DNA of 64,000 bases from an uncultured Hyphomicrobiales bacterium. GTDB lineage: Bacteria; Pseudomonadota; Alphaproteobacteria; Rhizobiales; Devosiaceae. The DNA lies in assembly GCA_903842455.1 (NCBI GenBank), contig CAIMLX010000024.1, forward strand, positions 35,941 to 99,940. The letters are read 5' to 3'. Each line of letters begins with the position of its first letter. Positions within the stretch are counted from its first letter, which is position 1. The translations under genes and the position numbers were made by a program. The notes under the pieces were generated by a model. It had not been told where the DNA came from, did no database searches, and saw nothing but the letters and a program-made list of their open reading frames with translations. Shown here in pieces: positions 63,873 through 64,000 of the stretch.

Positions 63873-64000
63873 TCAGCGGTAGGGTGGTTGCTCGGCAAGG
63901 GTCGCGCAGGCGGTCCGCCATTCGTCCGCGTCCCGCAGTAGCCAGTCCGCAGTGATACCATCACCAAACACTCGCAGCACGGCCAGCCCATCGACGGAAG
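63873..64000 (-). CDS. C-terminal end of an unidentified protein
   Basis: The last 41 codons of a gene that enters from the right. The end reads VFGDGITADWLLRDADEWRT and then ACATLAEQPPYR before TGA at 63873-63875. The codon pattern has GC-rich third positions as in real genes here, and a terminator follows on the same strand, so I take it as coding. No family was recognised; tryptophan and acidic residues are frequent. It probably belongs to the integrated element carrying the integrase. Confidence 0.45.
   Translation of the reverse strand, partial: SVDGLAVLRVFGDGITADWLLRDADEWRTACATLAEQPPYR

Noticed and set aside
63773..63991. A 72-residue minus-strand open frame at the window end
   Set aside because: Another minus-strand frame ending at 63873 has better codon pattern and a terminator behind it; both cannot be real.

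Overview
The window is GC-rich chromosomal DNA from an alphaproteobacterium of the Hyphomicrobiales (Rhizobiales). Devosia or a close Devosiaceae relative is the best guess, made from gene order and protein character without a database search. Supporting marks are the dnaN-recF-gyrB origin-type block, the gene string miaB-phoH-ybeY-corC-lnt-metK-trmB, an FrcA-type single-domain sugar ABC ATPase, an iron-control element of the Irr type, and a CtrA-like site. Coding density is very high, and many adjacent genes overlap by 1 to 20 bases (TGATG, ATGA and GTGA junctions).

Layout. 1-7.5 kb: replication and topology genes (dnaN end, recF, gyrB), with an adenosine-deaminase-like gene on the other strand and a HicA/HicB toxin-antitoxin pair fused by overlap to the end of gyrB, then small proteins of unknown function. 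7.6-11.8 kb: an FtsX/LolCDE-like ABC exporter and a DHRS6-like dehydrogenase. 12-21.4 kb: housekeeping (mutS, glnD, murJ, trpS, a UspA protein, and an nfuA-type Fe-S scaffold behind an Irr-type box). 21.5-33.6 kb: a pentose/xylan utilisation region with galM, a LacI regulator, xylB and xylA, a FadR-type GntR regulator, a sugar ABC importer (ATPase, permease, binding protein), a GH43 beta-xylosidase and a sugar-type NAD epimerase. 33.8-40.5 kb: an AtzE/AtzG-like amidase pair, an FAH-family hydrolase coupled to a RecD-like helicase and a WYL regulator, a glycosyltransferase-like gene broken by one stop codon, a small secreted protein and an HxlR regulator. 40.6-48.8 kb: the conserved minus-strand block trmB, metK, lnt, corC, ybeY, phoH, miaB. 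48.9-62.1 kb: aroC, tlyA, xseB, an HDAC-like deacetylase, tsaC, an HD-GYP protein, a DnaJ-like chaperone, pdxH, a DUF898/M48/DUF1499 envelope cluster, an MBL hydrolase, bioY and a siderophore-interacting protein. From 62.3 kb a tyrosine integrase marks the edge of an integrated element that runs out of the window.

How the genes work together. The xylose block forms a near complete route: GH43 releases xylose, the ABC importer brings sugar in, GalM interconverts anomers, XylA and XylB make xylulose 5-phosphate, and two regulators of different families sit inside it. xylB appears to be translated through a 12-codon leader whose stop codon overlaps the xylB start, which lies inside a hairpin. 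The miaB-to-trmB block ties tRNA modification, rRNA maturation, lipoprotein maturation and S-adenosylmethionine supply together. Dispersed palindromic elements of at least three families sit only between genes. Within two of the families their stems vary by compensatory changes, so they look like structured mobile repeats and not chance GC-rich DNA.

No CRISPR array, rRNA or tRNA gene was recognised. The only gene-free stretch above 300 bases is 39210-39622.
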